In this document: positions 16,746 through 17,243 of the stretch, in pieces | How the letters are laid out: every line of letters starts with the position of its first letter | Numbering within the stretch: position 1 is the stretch's first letter | NCBI GenBank assembly: GCA_022729635.1 | Contig: DZAU01000020.1 | Location: forward strand, 14,644-31,886 | Direction: 5' to 3' | Origin: Flavobacterium psychrophilum | GTDB taxonomy: Bacteria > Bacteroidota > Bacteroidia > Flavobacteriales > Flavobacteriaceae | DNA length: 17,243 bases | The notes under the pieces: generated by a model | Seen by the model: the letters and a program-made list of their open reading frames with translations, nothing else | The model's database searches: none | Told to the model about the DNA's origin: nothing | Translations under genes and position numbers: made by a program

Positions 16746-17096
16746 CTATTTTCTTTCTATGCTATTTAGTTTTTTCTTTAATATTTCCTTTTTTTCTTTA
16801 ATTCGCATATGAACAAAATGATGTTGAATAGTCTTTACAAAACTCAAAATCATGCCAATTCCAACGATTATATAAAAAATAGTAAAAATTTTACCCAAAT
16901 CCGTTTTCGGAGCAAAGTCGCCATAACCTATTGTAGTTAAAGTAACCACACAAAAATAAAGAGAATCCACCAAACTCCATCCTTCAATATTATAATAAAA
17001 GACCGTTCCCCCAAAGAGTATTATTATTGTCGTGAATAAAAGATCTCTATATTCTTCATCTCGTAAAAAAGTGATTATGGTTCTGAGTAAAAACAT
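16746..17096 (-). CDS. Small two-TM potassium channel
   Basis: A 116-residue inner-membrane protein with the basic architecture of a K+ channel subunit: first helix about 19-35, pore helix about 44-55, selectivity filter TTIGYGD (54-60), second helix about 66-88, and a short basic, Lys-rich cytoplasmic tail (98-116) likely to form a helix. The TxGYGD filter is diagnostic for K+ selectivity, and four subunits should form the pore. There is no RCK/TrkA-N ligand-binding domain or voltage sensor, so gating cannot be predicted; many bacterial relatives are longer. Convergent with the AsmA gene, with almost no spacer and no separate terminator. A -7 box lies 22 bases upstream of its start. A channel pore that works with a separate regulatory protein is possible. 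Confidence 0.92.
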   Translation of the reverse strand: MFLLRTIITFLRDEEYRDLLFTTIIILFGGTVFYYNIEGWSLVDSLYFCVVTLTTIGYGDFAPKTDLGKIFTIFYIIVGIGMILSFVKTIQHHFVHMRIKEKKEILKKKLNSIERK

Positions 17097-17110
17097 AGTT
17101 TAAGTAAAAT

Positions 17111-17126
17111 TATCTTTCCAAAGATA
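17111..17126 (-). promoter_or_regulatory. -7 box within a palindrome upstream of the K+ channel gene
   Basis: TATCTTT and AAAGATA form a perfect inverted repeat around CC. The right half reads TATCTTTG on the minus strand (17119-17126), an exact TAnnTTTG match 22 bases from the ATG at 17096. The overlap of box and palindrome could be a repressor site or chance. Confidence 0.5.
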
Positions 17127-17187
17127 GTAAATTCAGGAGAAACATTAAAGCCAAACAAAAATTCATTAAATTTTATGAATTTTCGCA

Positions 17188-17207
17188 CAAAACAAAACAA
17201 AACAAAA
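17188..17207. repeat. CAAAA pentanucleotide array (four copies)
   Basis: Four tandem copies of CAAAA lie in the gap to the right of the K+ channel gene. It is a simple sequence repeat of the length that can slip. It lies about 60-80 bases upstream of the channel's -7 box. No function can be assigned. Confidence 0.7.
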
Positions 17208-17210
17208 ACC

Positions 17211-17243
17211 TATAAAAAAAGAACCCCAGCCTTTTCAGGCTGG
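17211..17243 (-). terminator. Terminator hairpin at the window edge
   Basis: CCAGCC (17226-17231) pairs with GGCTGG (17238-17243) around TTTTCA. On the minus strand the stem is followed by GGTTC and seven T, so it can terminate a minus-strand gene lying beyond the right edge. The stem may extend past the window (two more C at 17224-17225), and a bidirectional role is possible. Confidence 0.7.

Overview
The window looks like a chromosomal segment of a Flavobacterium-like member of the Bacteroidota. The DNA is AT-rich. Several genes are preceded by the TAnnTTTG -7 box typical of this phylum, start codons sit in A/T-rich leaders without Shine-Dalgarno sequences, and the gene families are phylum-typical (SusC, XylR-type AraC regulator, NagB fused to a PIG-L domain, CHB_HEX-containing GH20). 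No RNA genes, CRISPR arrays or insertion sequences were seen, and no gap between genes exceeds 300 bases.

Layout. Bases 1-276 are the 3' end of a 2-oxoacid dehydrogenase E2 gene, followed by a REP-like palindrome and a strong terminator. On the minus strand lie a GT4-type glycosyltransferase (716-1963) and, downstream of it, a small AT-rich orphan gene (356-697). A 274-base divergent gap holds a 9-bp tandem array inside a large inverted repeat. The plus-strand tRNA hydroxylase gene miaE (2238-2819) follows.

The centre (2969-13710) is an amino-sugar utilisation locus made of two facing blocks. Plus strand: NagB/PIG-L fusion (2969-4894), secreted GH2 exo-beta-D-glucosaminidase-like enzyme (5002-7632), and a XylR-type regulator (7689-8840). 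Minus strand: a SusC-like gene (12451-13710), a secreted GH20 beta-N-acetylhexosaminidase (9883-12432) and a ROK sugar kinase (8849-9718). The inferred route is chitin or chitosan oligomers cut to GlcNAc (GH20) and GlcN (GH2), phosphorylation by the ROK kinase, deacetylation (possibly by the PIG-L domain) and NagB conversion to fructose-6-phosphate and ammonia. No separate nagA and no inner-membrane sugar transporter gene is present in the window.

The most striking anomaly is the susC gene. It encodes only the signal peptide, carboxypeptidase-regulatory-like domain, plug and first barrel strands. At about residue 311 it continues in frame into about 108 residues that look like the end of a PD40/TolB-like beta-propeller protein. 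The simplest reading is one deletion, or an assembly collapse, that removed most of susC, any susD, and the start of a third gene, leaving a chimeric ORF directly upstream of the GH20 gene.

The right end holds an AsmA-family envelope protein (13988-16741), convergent with a small two-helix potassium channel (16746-17096), then a terminator hairpin cut by the window edge.
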